DNA of 64,000 nt from Rhodobacterales bacterium. GTDB lineage: Bacteria > Pseudomonadota > Alphaproteobacteria > Rhodobacterales > Rhodobacteraceae. Within the stretch, counting starts at the first letter, position 1. The number at the start of each line of letters is the position of its first letter. Location of the stretch: positions 1 to 64,000 of the forward strand of contig PDOZ01000030.1 in the NCBI GenBank assembly GCA_002747325.1, given 5' to 3'. The notes under the pieces were generated by a model. It did not search any database. It was given only the letters and a program-made list of their open reading frames with translations, and was not told the DNA's origin. Below are positions 22,439-32,947 of this stretch, one piece after another. The translations under genes were made by a program, and so were the position numbers.

Positions 22439-24796
22439 ATGCGTGCATTGGAAGCCGCCGCCGAAGAATTGGCCCCAAGACTGGGCGTATTTGTTGCGCT
22501 CGGCGCCGTGTTGCTGCTCGGCGCTGCGCTGATTTCAAACCCGGCGCTGGCGCTGTTTTTTTTGCTGGCGGGGGTGACGCTGCTGGCCTTGGCGGTATTG
22601 GTTAAGTTGCTGGTGGCAAGGGCGAATTTTTCCGAGGAAGCGCGTGTTGCGGAGGTTGCGCGTGTCCTGTGCGCCGATCCGGGGGCCTGTTTTGTGGCCG
22701 ACCCGGATGGCGTGCTAATGTATGCCAACCCGGCGGCTCAGGAGCGCCAGGGCGCGATCTTGCCTGACCGGCTGACCGATGTGCTGTCGCAACTCTTTGC
22801 CGCCCCCGCGTCCGAAATCTATCGGCTGCAAAACCGCGCTTTGGCCAAAGGATCGGCCAGCGAAGACGTGTTTACCCAGCGCGCCCATCTGCGCCTGAAC
22901 GTGCATCCGGTTGGGGAGGGGCTGTTTTTGTGGCGGCTGGAAGACCTTGGCGAACGGGATGTCGAAGGGCGGGGTGGTGAGGCCGTTCCCTTGCCGATGA
23001 TGCGCATTTCCGCTTCCGGGACCGTGCTTTATATGAACGACCGCCTGCGCCGTCTGCTCGGTGGGCGACAGACCACGCTGGAGCGGATTTTTCCCGATCT
23101 GCCGATGCGCCCCGGCGAGGTGCAGTCGGTTCTGACGGTGGATGGCCCGCGCCGGGTGTTGGTCGTGGCCGAAGAGGGGCGGGACGGGCAATCGGATGTT
23201 TATTTGCTCGATGTGCCGCAGGGACAAGTGGTGGAGAGCGCGGAATGGGGCGTGGTGGAAAGCCTGCCGGTGCCGCTGGTGCGCCTTGACCGGGACGGGG
23301 TCATATGCATGGCTAATCACCGCGCGCGCGACCTGTTAAGCGCCGATGATGCGGTCGGGTTGCGCCTGAGCGCGTTGATCGAAGGGATCGGGCGGCCGCT
23401 CGCAGACTGGCTGGATGCGGCCTGGCGGGGTCAGGGGGCGGTGCGCCCGGAAACCGGCCGGGCCAGCCGCAACGAGGACCGTTTCGTGCAGATTTCGCTG
23501 GAACGCTACCGCGATGAAAGCGGCACTTCGCTTCTGGCGATCATGGCAGACGCGACCGAAATCAACGCCCTCAAGGACCAGTTTCATCAAAGCCAGAAGA
23601 TGAACGCGGTGGGCCAGCTTGCCGGCGGTGTGGCGCATGATTTCAACAATCTGTTAACCGCGATTTCCGGCCATTGTGACCTGCTCCTGCTTCGGCGCGA
23701 CGAAAGCGACCCGGATTTCGCTGACCTGTCGCAAATCGCGCAAAACACCAATCGAGCCGCCTCGCTGGTCTCAAAACTTCTGGCCTTTTCGCGCAAGGCA
23801 AAGCTCACCCCGGAAGCGCTTTACCTGCCGGACGTGGTGCAGGATCTGATCCAGATGATGAATCGTCTGGTCGGAGAGAAAGTGTCCATTGAACTGCAAG
23901 TCGAAGAGGATTTGCCGGATGTGATCGCGGACAAAACCCTTTTGGAACAGGCGCTTGTGAATCTTGTGGTTAACGCACGCGACGCCATGCCTTCCGGGGG
24001 CACCGTGACCATTTCCTTCGGAGACAACCACCTGTCTACCGGCTTGGTGCGCGACCGCGTTGCTGTGCCTCCGGGGGAATATGTCTGCGTTCAGGTGGCG
24101 GATACCGGAACCGGCATCAAGCCGGAAAGCCTGAAGCGAATCTTCGACCCGTTTTACACGACCAAAGGCGTCGGGCGCGGTACCGGGCTGGGCCTGTCGA
24201 TGATCTACGGTTTCATGAAACAATCCGGTGGCTATGTGTTCGTGGATTCGAAGCTCGGACACGGCACGGTCTTTTCTCTGTATTTCCCGGTTTACCATGC
24301 GGGTGCCGCGGCGGCGCTGTCGGAAAACAAGGGCGGCTCTTCTGATGACAATGTAAGCCAGTCGATGGAAACCCCAGCGGTCAAACCGACCCTCGACCCG
24401 CCCTCCGCACTTGATCCAGACCTGCCCCCGCCCTGCGTGCTGTTGGTCGAAGATGAAGCCCCGGTGCGGGTATTTGCCTCGCGCGTGCTGAACCTGAAAG
24501 GCTATCGTGTCCTGGAAGCGGAAAGCGCCGAGGAGGCGTTGGAAATTCTGGATCGCGAAGAGGCGGAGGTGGATTTGTTCATTTCCGACATCGTTTTGCC
24601 AGAAATGGACGGACCCAGCTGGGTGGAAATCGCGCTGGAAACCAGGCCGGAAGTGAACGTCATTTTCATGTCGGGCTATGCCAGGGAAGCCGTTGCCGAA
24701 CAACAAAGCCGAATCCCCAATTCGGTGTTTTTGAAAAAGCCGTTTTCGCTTGCGGAATTGCTGGAAGTGGTCGGTGAACAACTGGATGACGCGTGA
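22439..24796 (+). CDS. cckA: Hybrid sensor histidine kinase CckA
   Basis: CckA phosphorylates CtrA and CpdR through ChpT in alphaproteobacteria. The 785-residue product has two N-terminal membrane helices (about residues 20-60), PAS-like domains, a HisKA domain with QLAGGVAHDFNNLLTAISGHCDLLL (His400), an HATPase domain (LVNLVVNARDAMPSGG, GTGIKPESLKRIFDPFYTTKGVGRGTGLGLS) and a C-terminal receiver with Asp717 in LFISDIVLPEMDGP. The ATG at 22439 has GGGAGAA upstream; a GTG at 22421 is also possible. A CtrA box lies in front. The CckA call rests on this domain order and the HDFNN block. Confidence 0.9.
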   Translation: MRALEAAAEELAPRLGVFVALGAVLLLGAALISNPALALFFLLAGVTLLALAVLVKLLVARANFSEEARVAEVARVLCADPGACFVADPDGVLMYANPAAQERQGAILPDRLTDVLSQLFAAPASEIYRLQNRALAKGSASEDVFTQRAHLRLNVHPVGEGLFLWRLEDLGERDVEGRGGEAVPLPMMRISASGTVLYMNDRLRRLLGGRQTTLERIFPDLPMRPGEVQSVLTVDGPRRVLVVAEEGRDGQSDVYLLDVPQGQVVESAEWGVVESLPVPLVRLDRDGVICMANHRARDLLSADDAVGLRLSALIEGIGRPLADWLDAAWRGQGAVRPETGRASRNEDRFVQISLERYRDESGTSLLAIMADATEINALKDQFHQSQKMNAVGQLAGGVAHDFNNLLTAISGHCDLLLLRRDESDPDFADLSQIAQNTNRAASLVSKLLAFSRKAKLTPEALYLPDVVQDLIQMMNRLVGEKVSIELQVEEDLPDVIADKTLLEQALVNLVVNARDAMPSGGTVTISFGDNHLSTGLVRDRVAVPPGEYVCVQVADTGTGIKPESLKRIFDPFYTTKGVGRGTGLGLSMIYGFMKQSGGYVFVDSKLGHGTVFSLYFPVYHAGAAAALSENKGGSSDDNVSQSMETPAVKPTLDPPSALDPDLPPPCVLLVEDEAPVRVFASRVLNLKGYRVLEAESAEEALEILDREEAEVDLFISDIVLPEMDGPSWVEIALETRPEVNVIFMSGYAREAVAEQQSRIPNSVFLKKPFSLAELLEVVGEQLDDA

Positions 24797-24861
24797 TGGG
24801 GTTGGCTAAATATGAGGTATTAAAAAAGAAAAACGCGGAAAATGCAGGAAATTTGCTTGAG

Positions 24862-24876
24862 TTAACCTGTTCTTAA
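24862..24876. promoter_or_regulatory. CtrA-binding box upstream of recA
   Basis: TTAA at 24862-24865, CCTGTTC, then TTAA at 24873-24876 match TTAA-N7-TTAA. The site lies 128 bases before the recA ATG and 64 bases before the SOS box, so recA may answer to both CtrA and LexA. Confidence 0.7.
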
Positions 24877-24939
24877 CCAATCGCGCGTAATCAGAGATGG
24901 AGATTTTTCTTGAATTGTTCTTGTTTTGTATTCATTAAG

Positions 24940-24954
24940 GAACAAGGTGAGAAC
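24940..24954. promoter_or_regulatory. LexA (SOS) box of recA
   Basis: GAAC-AAGGTGA-GAAC is a perfect GAAC-N7-GAAC site, the reverse complement of the alphaproteobacterial SOS box GTTC-N7-GTTC. It lies about 50 bases before the recA ATG. A weaker GTTC-N7-GTAT lies just upstream at 24917-24931. Confidence 0.85.
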
Positions 24955-25003
24955 ACTGAGCGCATTGCCGCGGGTTTGCGGCTGTGAGATAAGGAAGCAG
25001 AAT

Positions 25004-26095
25004 ATGGCTACGGCAGGGTTGTTCGATATGGATAAAAAACGCGATAGCGAAAAGAAAAAGGCGCTGGACAGCGCATTGGCACAGATCGAACGGCAGTTCG
25101 GCAAGGGCTCAATCATGAAGCTTGGCGCCGATTCGCCGGTGGCGGAGATCGAGGCGACATCGACAGGTTCGCTGGGGCTGGATATCGCGCTTGGCATTGG
25201 CGGTCTGCCCAAAGGGCGTATCATTGAGATTTATGGCCCGGAAAGCTCCGGTAAAACGACGTTAACCCTGCATTGCGTGGCGGAAGAGCAGAAAAAGGGC
25301 GGGGTTTGCGCCTTTGTGGACGCGGAACACGCGCTGGACCCGCAATATGCGAAAAGACTTGGCGTGGATCTCGACGAATTGCTGATCTCGCAGCCGGATA
25401 CCGGCGAACAGGCGCTGGAAATTGTCGATACGCTGGTGCGGTCCGGCGCGGTCAATATGGTCGTGGTCGATTCGGTCGCGGCGCTTACGCCGAAATCCGA
25501 GCTTGAAGGGGATATGGGCGATAGTTCGGTCGGCGTCCACGCGCGCCTGATGAGTCAGGCGATGCGCAAGCTGACCGGCTCAATTGCCCGCTCCAACTGC
25601 ATGGTGATCTTCATTAACCAAATTCGGATGAAGATCGGAGTCATGTTCGGCAGCCCGGAAACCACCACGGGCGGCAATGCACTGAAATTCTATTCCTCCG
25701 TCCGCCTCGACATTCGCCGCATTGGTGCGATCAAGGACCGCGATGAGATTGTCGGCAATGCAACCCGCGTGAAAGTGGTTAAAAACAAGGTCGCGCCGCC
25801 GTTTAAACAGGTCGAATTCGACATCATGTATGGCGAAGGCATCTCCAAGATGGGCGAATTGCTGGACCTTGGCGTGAAGGCGGGGGTGGTGGCCAAGTCC
25901 GGCGCCTGGTTTTCCTATGGCGATGAACGCATTGGGCAGGGGCGGGAGAATGCCAAGACGTTTTTGCGGGAAAACAGCCATATGGCGCTGGAAATCGAGG
26001 ATAAAATTCGCGCCGCACACGGGCTGGATTTCGACATGCCGCCCGGCGAGGCCGCTACGGATGCCAAGGATGATGGCGACGAATTGCTCGACTGA
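25004..26095 (+). CDS. recA: Recombinase RecA
   Basis: RecA forms filaments on single-stranded DNA, drives strand exchange and triggers LexA self-cleavage. The 363-residue protein has the P-loop GPESSGKTT at residues 78-86, [33 protein letters not shown], the L1/L2 region ([26 protein letters not shown]) and an acidic C-terminal tail ending [11 protein letters not shown]. The ATG at 25004 has AAGGAAG in front; the frame extends upstream across the SOS box and is not the real start. Confidence 0.98.
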   Translation: MATAGLFDMDKKRDSEKKKALDSALAQIERQFGKGSIMKLGADSPVAEIEATSTGSLGLDIALGIGGLPKGRIIEIYGPESSGKTTLTLHCVAEEQKKGGVCAFVDAEHALDPQYAKRLGVDLDELLISQPDTGEQALEIVDTLVRSGAVNMVVVDSVAALTPKSELEGDMGDSSVGVHARLMSQAMRKLTGSIARSNCMVIFINQIRMKIGVMFGSPETTTGGNALKFYSSVRLDIRRIGAIKDRDEIVGNATRVKVVKNKVAPPFKQVEFDIMYGEGISKMGELLDLGVKAGVVAKSGAWFSYGDERIGQGRENAKTFLRENSHMALEIEDKIRAAHGLDFDMPPGEAATDAKDDGDELLD

Positions 26096-26224
26096 CCGTC
26101 GCTAAACCGGCTTTGCGGCAGAAAAACCGGGGTCGCGGCGCAATCTGCGGCCCTTCCTTATGGACAGCGCGCTCCCGGCGACATACATGGACAGGAACGC
26201 CAGAAAACTGCCCGGAAAGACGCC

Positions 26225-28876
26225 ATGTCCAGCCTGAACGATATCCGCTCGACCTTCCTGAGCTATTTTGAGAAAAACGGCCATACCGTGGTCGAGAGTT
26301 CGCCGCTTGTGCCGCGCAACGACCCGACGCTGATGTTTACCAATTCCGGCATGGTGCAGTTCAAGAACTGCTTCACCGGGGTGGAAAAACGCGATTACGT
26401 CCGTGCGACCTCCAGCCAAAAATGCGTGCGCGCCGGGGGCAAACATAACGACCTTGACAATGTCGGCTACACCGCGCGCCACCATACTTTCTTTGAAATG
26501 CTGGGCAATTTCAGCTTTGGCGATTACTTCAAAGCCGACGCCATCCCCTTCGCCTGGGAACTGGTAACGAAAGAATTTGGCATCGACGCCTCCCGCCTGC
26601 TGACCACGGTTTACCATACCGACGAAGAGGCGTTCGAGATCTGGAAGAAGGTCGGCGTGCCGGAAGATCGCATCATCCGCATCGCCACCGACGACAATTT
26701 CTGGCGCATGGGGCCGACCGGCCCCTGCGGCCCCTGCACTGAGATTTTCTATGACCACGGCGACCATATCTGGGGCGGCCCTCCCGGTTCGCCCGAGGAA
26801 GATGGCGACCGCTTTATCGAGATCTGGAACGTGGTTTTCATGCAGAACGAACAGTTCGAGGACGGTTCGCTGGTGCCGCTGGACATGCAGTCGATCGACA
26901 CCGGCATGGGGCTGGAACGCATCGGCGCGCTGCTTCAGGGCAGCCATGACAATTACGAAACCGATCTGTTCAAGGCGCTGATTGAGGCTTCCGCCCACGC
27001 GACCTCGACCGAGCCGTTTGGTGACAAAAACGTGCATCACCGCGTCATCGCCGACCACCTGCGCTCAACCGCGTTCCTCATCGCCGAGGGGGTGCTGCCC
27101 TCCAACGAGGGCCGCGGCTATGTGCTGCGCCGCATCATGCGCCGCGCCATGCGCCACGCCCACCTTTTGGGCGCCAAAGACCCGGTGATGCACCGTCTGG
27201 TGCCCGCGCTGGTGACGCAGATGGGGCAGGCCTATCCCGAGCTGGGCCGCGGTCAGCTGATGATCGAGGAAACCCTGCTTTCGGAGGAAACCCGCTTCAA
27301 GGCGACGCTGGATCGGGGGCTGAAACTGCTCGACGATGCGCTGACGGACCTGCCGGAAGGCGCGGAGCTTCCCGGCGAAACCGCTTTCAAACTCTATGAT
27401 ACCTACGGCTTCCCACTGGACCTGACGCAGGATGCGCTGCGCGAAAAGCAGCGCGCGGTGGACGTGGCCGGCTTTGACGCGGCGATGGAGGCGCAGAAGG
27501 CCAAGGCCCGCGCTGCCTGGTCCGGCTCCGGCGCCGCGGCGGATGCAACGATCTGGTTCGACGTGGCCGAAGCGCATGGGCGCACCGAGTTTCTGGGCTA
27601 TGACACGGAACATGCCGAGGGGCAGATTTGCGCGCTGGTCTCTGACGGCGTGGAGGTGAAAACGGCAAAGGCCGGGGACGCCGTGCAAATCGTGGTGAAC
27701 CAGACGCCGTTTTACGCCGAAAGCGGCGGGCAGGTCGGCGATAGCGGGTTTATCCGCACCGATACCGGCGAGGCCAAAGTGATCGATACCCGGCAGGCCG
27801 CTGGCGTCTTCATCCATATCGCGGAAGTGACCGACGGCACGTTGCAAACGGGGCAGGGCGCGGCGCTGAGCGTTGACCACCTGCGCCGCACCGCCATCCG
27901 CGCCAACCATTCCGCGACCCACCTGCTGCACGAAGCCCTGCGCGAAGAGCTGGGCGAACACGTGGCGCAGCGCGGCTCGCTCAACGCGGATGATCGCCTG
28001 CGCTTCGATTTCAGCCACAACAAGGCGCTGACCGCGCAGCAAATGAAGAATGTGTCCAACGAGGTGAACACCTATATCCGGCAAAATTCGCCGGTCGAAA
28101 CCCGCATCATGACCCCGGATGACGCCCGCGACATCGGCGCGCAGGCGCTGTTTGGCGAGAAATACGGCGACGAGGTGCGGGTCGTGTCGATGGGGCGCGC
28201 GGCGACCGGCAAGGGGCTGGACGGCAACACTTATTCCATCGAACTTTGCGGCGGCACCCATGTCGAGCGCACCGGCGATATCGGCCTCTGCGTCCTTCTC
28301 GGCGACAGCGCCTCTGCTGCCGGCGTGCGCCGCATCGAGGCGCTGACCGGCAAGGCGGCGATTGCCTATCTGGAGGCCGAGGCCGAACGGGTGGCCGCGT
28401 TGGCGGGCGCGCTGAAGGCCCAACCTGCGGAACTGCTGGACCGGGTGCAGGGGCTGCTGGATGAGCGCAAATCGCTGACGGCGGAAGTGGCGCAACTGCG
28501 CCGCGAACTGGCCATGTCCGGCGGTGCGTCCGACGAAGAAAACGCCAAGGAAATCAATGGCATATCCTTTAAGGCGCAAGTGCTGGTCGGAGTGACCGGC
28601 AAAGACCTGCCGCCCCTGATCGACGAGATGAAATCCGGCCTGCAACGCGGCGCCATCCTGCTGATCGCCGATGCGGGCGGCAAGGCAGCGGTCGCGGCGG
28701 GCGTCACCCCAGACCTGACCGACACGCTCTCCGCGGTCGACTTGGTGCGCGCCGCCGTAACTGCCCTCGGCGGCAAAGGCGGCGGCGGTCGCCCGGACCT
28801 CGCGCAAGGCGGCGCCAAAGACATCGAAGCCGCCGATGCCGCCATCGCCGCCGCCGAAGCGGTGATCGCGGGGTAA
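26225..28876 (+). CDS. alaS: Alanyl-tRNA synthetase
   Basis: AlaS charges tRNA-Ala and edits mischarged Ser and Gly. The 883-residue protein has the class II core ([34 protein letters not shown]), the editing domain with the zinc-type motif [13 protein letters not shown] and [15 protein letters not shown], and a C-terminal DHHA1-type domain with a Gly-rich segment ([15 protein letters not shown]). Length is normal. It follows recA by 129 bases, which hold no other gene. Confidence 0.98.
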   Translation: MSSLNDIRSTFLSYFEKNGHTVVESSPLVPRNDPTLMFTNSGMVQFKNCFTGVEKRDYVRATSSQKCVRAGGKHNDLDNVGYTARHHTFFEMLGNFSFGDYFKADAIPFAWELVTKEFGIDASRLLTTVYHTDEEAFEIWKKVGVPEDRIIRIATDDNFWRMGPTGPCGPCTEIFYDHGDHIWGGPPGSPEEDGDRFIEIWNVVFMQNEQFEDGSLVPLDMQSIDTGMGLERIGALLQGSHDNYETDLFKALIEASAHATSTEPFGDKNVHHRVIADHLRSTAFLIAEGVLPSNEGRGYVLRRIMRRAMRHAHLLGAKDPVMHRLVPALVTQMGQAYPELGRGQLMIEETLLSEETRFKATLDRGLKLLDDALTDLPEGAELPGETAFKLYDTYGFPLDLTQDALREKQRAVDVAGFDAAMEAQKAKARAAWSGSGAAADATIWFDVAEAHGRTEFLGYDTEHAEGQICALVSDGVEVKTAKAGDAVQIVVNQTPFYAESGGQVGDSGFIRTDTGEAKVIDTRQAAGVFIHIAEVTDGTLQTGQGAALSVDHLRRTAIRANHSATHLLHEALREELGEHVAQRGSLNADDRLRFDFSHNKALTAQQMKNVSNEVNTYIRQNSPVETRIMTPDDARDIGAQALFGEKYGDEVRVVSMGRAATGKGLDGNTYSIELCGGTHVERTGDIGLCVLLGDSASAAGVRRIEALTGKAAIAYLEAEAERVAALAGALKAQPAELLDRVQGLLDERKSLTAEVAQLRRELAMSGGASDEENAKEINGISFKAQVLVGVTGKDLPPLIDEMKSGLQRGAILLIADAGGKAAVAAGVTPDLTDTLSAVDLVRAAVTALGGKGGGGRPDLAQGGAKDIEAADAAIAAAEAVIAG

Positions 28877-28892
28877 GCACCAAACACCACCG

Positions 28893-28955
28893 CTCCCTTC
28901 TTCTTAGGGAAAATACTCCACGGGGGTCTGGGGGTGTGAAACCCCCAGCTTTGGC
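28893..28955. repeat. Dispersed intergenic hairpin element, copy 2
   Basis: Read on the minus strand this has the same order as 13571-13628: a hairpin with CTGGGGG/CCCCCAG arms, AGACCCCCGTGGAGTATTTT, then TAAGAAGAAGGGAG. It lies just after alaS. The stretch from here to the riboswitch (28956-29055) shows nothing I can name. Confidence 0.6.
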
Positions 28956-29055
28956 GCGTGGTCCGGGGCGTGCGACCTTGGTGATTACGCGGCGATAAAA
29001 GAAATTTGCTGCACTGCGGCGATTGACAGTTTTTCCGGGCCGGGTTAGATGCGAC

Positions 29056-29241
29056 GTGATGGTTCTCGCGGGCCGAAGGTCTGCGGGATGAAAAGGGAAC
29101 ACGGTGCGGTGTAGCCAACAGGCGCCAAATCCGTGACTGCCCCCGCAACTGTGAGCGGAGAGCGACCCGTCGAGCCACTGGACCCAAAGGTCCGGGAAGG
29201 GACGGCGAGCTTTGACCCGCGAGTCAGGAGACCTGCCATCG
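29056..29241 (+). ncRNA. Cobalamin riboswitch
   Basis: The segment holds the conserved elements of the cobalamin class in order: AAAAGGGAACACGGTG, GTAGCC, AAATCCGTGACTGCCCCCGC, AACTGTGAGCGGAGAG, GCCACTG, a CCCAAAGGTCCGGGAAGG arm and the B12 box GAGTCAGGAGACCTGCC. It lies about 180 bases before an ABC importer gene. By family precedent, adenosylcobalamin binding should turn the downstream genes off. The 180-base stretch after it (29242-29423) has no clear terminator, so control may be at translation or through sequestered sites. Confidence 0.95.
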
Positions 29242-29423
29242 CAGATGAAACGTAATCCGGGCGGGGTGTCCGGGGAGGATCGCATGGCATATGGCGCCAG
29301 GGCCGGGCAACCGGCAGACGCTGAGTACATGGCTGGTTTTGCCCATTCCCCCGCTGTTGAGCGGAGGACAGGCCGATCTCAGCCGAAATCATTTCAGAAT
29401 TAACGCACCGCATCGCTCCCGAA

Positions 29424-30242
29424 ATGGGGTCCGCGCGCCTGACCATCGAACAGGCGACCTGGGCGCCGCGCCGGGGCGCGCCGCTGTTGCTGCACGAAAC
29501 CAGCTTCGAGGTGGAGCCGGGGCACGTCTTGGGCGTGGTGGGGCCGAACGGTGCGGGGAAAACCACGCTGCTGCGGCTGATTTATGGCTTTAACCGTCCG
29601 TTGAGCGGGCGGGTGATGATTGACGGGGTGGATCTGGCACAGATTCCGGCCCGTGCGGCGGCGCGCAAGGTGGCGGCGGTGTTGCAGGAGCAGCCGACGG
29701 ATTTTGCCCTGACGGTGCGCGACATCGTGGCGCTCGGGCGGGTGCCGCACCGCACCGGATTTTCCGCGCCGGGGGCCCATGACGGGGCCATCATTGACGC
29801 GGCGATGGATCGCCTGGACCTGCACGGCTTTTCGCAGCGCACCCTCTCGACCCTGTCCGGCGGCGAGCGCCAGCGGGTCATGGTCGCGCGCGCGCTGGCG
29901 CAGGAACCGCAGGTTCTGGTGCTGGATGAACCGACCAACCATCTCGATATTCGCCATCAGTTGGAGGTCTTGCGCCTGATCCGCGACCTCGACCTGACCA
30001 TCGTCACCTCGCTGCACGATCTCAACCTTGCCGCTGGCGTCTGCGATCAGGTGTTGGTGCTGAAGGGCGGGCGGCCGATGGGCTATGGCCCGCCGCAGGA
30101 TTTGCTGACCGACCGGCTGGTGTCGCAGACCTTTGGGGTCGCGGCGCGTCAGGAGCGGCTGGAGCCGAGCGGCGTTGACCATTTCACGTTTCACCTGAGC
30201 AATGAGCAACCCGAACAAGCAACCCGAAAGGAACCGATATGA
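29424..30242 (+). CDS. ABC importer ATPase, cobalamin/corrinoid or siderophore type
   Basis: The 272-residue ATPase of the FecE/BtuD type has Walker A GPNGAGKTT at residues 40-48, signature LSGGERQRVMVARAL and Walker B LVLDEPTNHLD. It energises the FecCD-type permease encoded two genes on. The cobalamin riboswitch in front points to a vitamin B12 or cobinamide substrate. The ATG at 29424 has a poor ribosome site, which may matter if the riboswitch acts on translation. It overlaps the next gene (ATGA). Confidence 0.88.
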   Translation: MGSARLTIEQATWAPRRGAPLLLHETSFEVEPGHVLGVVGPNGAGKTTLLRLIYGFNRPLSGRVMIDGVDLAQIPARAAARKVAAVLQEQPTDFALTVRDIVALGRVPHRTGFSAPGAHDGAIIDAAMDRLDLHGFSQRTLSTLSGGERQRVMVARALAQEPQVLVLDEPTNHLDIRHQLEVLRLIRDLDLTIVTSLHDLNLAAGVCDQVLVLKGGRPMGYGPPQDLLTDRLVSQTFGVAARQERLEPSGVDHFTFHLSNEQPEQATRKEPI

Positions 30243-31171
30243 AACTTGTCTCAACTGCGATTGGCCTCGTCATGCTGGCCGGAGCGGCCCATGCGGGCGT
30301 GACCGTCAAGAGCTGTAACCGCGAGGTCACCTTCGATGAGCCGCCGAAAGCGGCGATTTCCAACGATGTGAACCTGACCGAGATGATGCTGGTGCTGGGT
30401 CTGGCCGACCGCATGGTGGGCTATACCGGCATTTCCGGCTGGAAGACGCTGGACGAAGAAATGCGCGCGGGCGTCGAAGAACTGCCGGAACTGTCCGCCA
30501 AATACCCGAGCAAGGAAGTGCTGATCGGTGCCGATGCGGATTTCTACTTCGCGGGCTGGAACTACGGCATGAAGGTGGGCGGCGAGATCACCCCGGAGAC
30601 CCTCGAGCCGTTTGGCATCAAGGTGTATGAACTGACCGAGAGCTGCATCCATATCGGCGAGAAACCGAAGGTCAGCATCGACGACATGTATAACGACATT
30701 CTGAACCTTGGCCGGATTTTCGACGTGGAAGAGCGCGCGGAAGCTCTGGTCGAGGGTTACAAGGCAGAGGTTGTGGCGCTGACCGCTTCCGTTGAGGCCG
30801 CCGATCCGCTGCGGGTGTTCGTTTATGACAGCGGCGAAGATGCCCCCTTCACCGCCGGGCGTTACGCCATGCCCACCGCGCTGATCGAAGCGGCGGGCGG
30901 CGTCAACATCATGGATGATTTCGAGAAAAGCTGGGCCAAAGTCACCTGGGAAGAGGTGGTGGAGCGCAACCCCGAAGTCATCGTCATCGTCAACTACGGC
31001 GATGTGACCGCGGAAGAAAAGCGCGCTTACATGATGAATAACCCGGCCTTTGCCGATATCGACGCGGTGAAGAACGACCGTTTCGTGGTGCTGGAATATG
31101 TTGAAGCCACGCCGGGGCCGCGCAACATCCGCGCCATCGAGAAGCTGGCGACGGCGTTCTGGGGCAAGTAA
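30239..31171 (+). CDS. Periplasmic binding protein of the riboswitch-controlled importer
   Basis: The 310-residue protein has a cleavable signal peptide (MKLVSTAIGLVMLAGAAHA) and the two-lobe layout of the BtuF/FepB class, with NDVNLTEMMLVLGLADRMVGYTG in the first lobe and ALIEAAGGVNIMDDF plus RNPEVIVIVNYG in the second. A good ribosome site (AAAGGAA) precedes the ATG. It captures the ligand for the permease. By the riboswitch the ligand is probably a corrinoid; a siderophore is the alternative. Confidence 0.85.
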   Translation: MKLVSTAIGLVMLAGAAHAGVTVKSCNREVTFDEPPKAAISNDVNLTEMMLVLGLADRMVGYTGISGWKTLDEEMRAGVEELPELSAKYPSKEVLIGADADFYFAGWNYGMKVGGEITPETLEPFGIKVYELTESCIHIGEKPKVSIDDMYNDILNLGRIFDVEERAEALVEGYKAEVVALTASVEAADPLRVFVYDSGEDAPFTAGRYAMPTALIEAAGGVNIMDDFEKSWAKVTWEEVVERNPEVIVIVNYGDVTAEEKRAYMMNNPAFADIDAVKNDRFVVLEYVEATPGPRNIRAIEKLATAFWGK

Positions 31172-31172
31172 G

Positions 31173-32195
31173 ATGGGGGGAGCCTTGCCATTTCGGGTAT
31201 TTGCCCTTGTCTCGGTGGGGCTTCTGCTCCTGTCTTTGAGTGTTGCCATTTCGGTGGGCGCGGTTTCCGTGCCCATCGACACGGTCTGGGGGGTGTTGGC
31301 GCATAAGATTGCGCCGGAAATGATCACCCCGGACTGGTCCAAGGGCCGGGCTGCGATTGTCTGGGAAATCCGGTTCCCGCGCGCGTTGCTGGCGATGATG
31401 GTCGGGGCGGGGCTGGCGGTGGTTGGCGCGGCTTTGCAGGCGGTGACGCGCAACCCGCTGGCCGATCCGCACCTGCTGGGCATCTCCTCGGGCGGGGCCT
31501 TCGGCGCGGTGCTGGCGCTGTTGCATACCGGGCTGTTCATGGGCCTTCTGACGGTGCCGCTGCTGGCTTTCGTCGGCGCGCTGGCGGCGACGCTGATCGT
31601 GCTGGGCGTGTCGCGCATGGCGGATGCGACCAGCGCCGACCGGCTGGTTCTGGCCGGGGTCGCGGTGTCCTTCGTTATCATGGCGGGGGCCAACATATTG
31701 ATTTTCCTTGGCGATCCGCGCGCGACCCATACGGTTGTGTTCTGGATGCTGGGCGGGCTGGGTCTGGCGCAGTGGTCGCATCTGGTTTACCCACTGGCCG
31801 TGCTGCTCCTCGTCGGGCTGTGGCTGTGGCGTCATGCGGCCAATCTCAACGCCATGACCATCGGCGACGAGACCGCTTCGACGCTGGGCATTGAGGTGGC
31901 GAAATTCCGGCTGTCGGTCTTCGTGGCCGGGGCGCTGATCACCGGGGTGATGGTGGCGTTTTCCGGCATGATCGGCTTTGTCGGCCTGATGGTGCCGCAT
32001 ATCGTGCGCATGATCGTTGGCGGCGATTACCTGCGGGTCTTGCCGGCTTCGGCGCTGGCGGGCGCGGTGTTTTTGCTCTGGGCCGACATTGCGGCGCGCA
32101 CCATCATGGCCCCCGAGGACATGCCCATCGGCATCGTCACCGGGCTGGTCGGCGGGCTGTTCTTCATCTGGATGCTGCGGCGCCGGGCAGGCTGA
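31173..32195 (+). CDS. FecCD/BtuC-type ABC permease
   Basis: The 340-residue protein has about nine to ten membrane helices and the family landmarks RFPRALLAMMVGAGLAVVGAALQAVTRNPLADPHLLGISSGGA, near residues 65-110, and GFVGLMVPHIVRMIVGGDYLRVLP near residue 270. It forms the channel for the preceding ATPase and binding protein; the gene order ATPase, binding protein, permease is unusual but complete. The ATG follows the previous stop by one base. Confidence 0.92.
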   Translation: MGGALPFRVFALVSVGLLLLSLSVAISVGAVSVPIDTVWGVLAHKIAPEMITPDWSKGRAAIVWEIRFPRALLAMMVGAGLAVVGAALQAVTRNPLADPHLLGISSGGAFGAVLALLHTGLFMGLLTVPLLAFVGALAATLIVLGVSRMADATSADRLVLAGVAVSFVIMAGANILIFLGDPRATHTVVFWMLGGLGLAQWSHLVYPLAVLLLVGLWLWRHAANLNAMTIGDETASTLGIEVAKFRLSVFVAGALITGVMVAFSGMIGFVGLMVPHIVRMIVGGDYLRVLPASALAGAVFLLWADIAARTIMAPEDMPIGIVTGLVGGLFFIWMLRRRAG

Positions 32196-32272
32196 GGCCG
32201 GGTTGAGGCAAAATCCGGTTGACCCGCGCCGGGCGCGGGTCGATCCTGCCCACGACAATATGGGAGGCGGAG

Positions 32273-32764
32273 ATGTCGAAGAGCGTGGCGCGGGTGGAAC
32301 GGGCGGCTTTGCAAGCTGGGTTGGCGGTTGAGGTGGTGCGGATGCCGGACAGCACGCGCACGGCGGCGGAAGCGGCGCAGGCCTGCGGCTGCGATGTCGG
32401 GCAGATCGTCAAATCGCTGATTTTTGAAGGCGCGCAGAGCGGGGCGCTTATTTTGCTACTGGTCAACGGGGCGCAGAATGTCGATCTTTCGCAGGCGGAG
32501 CGGCTGTTGGGCGAGGGGCTGGTGCGCGCCGATCCCAAGCGGGTGCGGGCCGAGACCGGCTTTGCCATTGGCGGCGTTGCGCCGATCGGGCATTTATGCG
32601 CGGTGGTGACATGGATCGACCCGGCGCTTTTGCAGCATGACCGGGTCTGGGCGGCAGCAGGCGCGCCGAACGCGGTCTTTGCCATCGACCCCGGGGCGCT
32701 GCGGGCCGCGACCGGGGCGCGGCTGTTGCCCGAAGGCATGGTGACGTCCGGGAAAAGTGGATAA
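32273..32764 (+). CDS. YbaK/EbsC-family aminoacyl-tRNA deacylase-like protein
   Basis: The 163-residue protein has the YbaK fold pattern: VVRMPDSTRTAAEAAQACGC, GQIVKSLIFEG (with the conserved Lys), LLVNGAQNVDL, GFAIGGVAPIGH and a C-terminal GAPNAVFAIDPGAL. Family members hydrolyse mischarged tRNAs such as Cys- or Ala-tRNA-Pro. The ATG at 32273 follows GGAGGCGG. A GC-rich perfect inverted repeat at 32221-32241 separates it from the permease gene. Confidence 0.88.
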   Translation: MSKSVARVERAALQAGLAVEVVRMPDSTRTAAEAAQACGCDVGQIVKSLIFEGAQSGALILLLVNGAQNVDLSQAERLLGEGLVRADPKRVRAETGFAIGGVAPIGHLCAVVTWIDPALLQHDRVWAAAGAPNAVFAIDPGALRAATGARLLPEGMVTSGKSG

Positions 32765-32947
32765 ACGCCCTATCGCTGGCCGCAGAATTCCTCTATAGGG
32801 ACAGGGTCTGGCCCTTTGTGCCGCACGACCCGAATTTCTGACGGCCCCGCCGTCCTCCGTATCCCGAGGCCCGTCCGCGTGACGCGCCCGCATCGCCCTC
32901 TGCCCCGACCGGGCCGCTTGGGCGCCTGCAAGTCTCTAAGGAAATAA

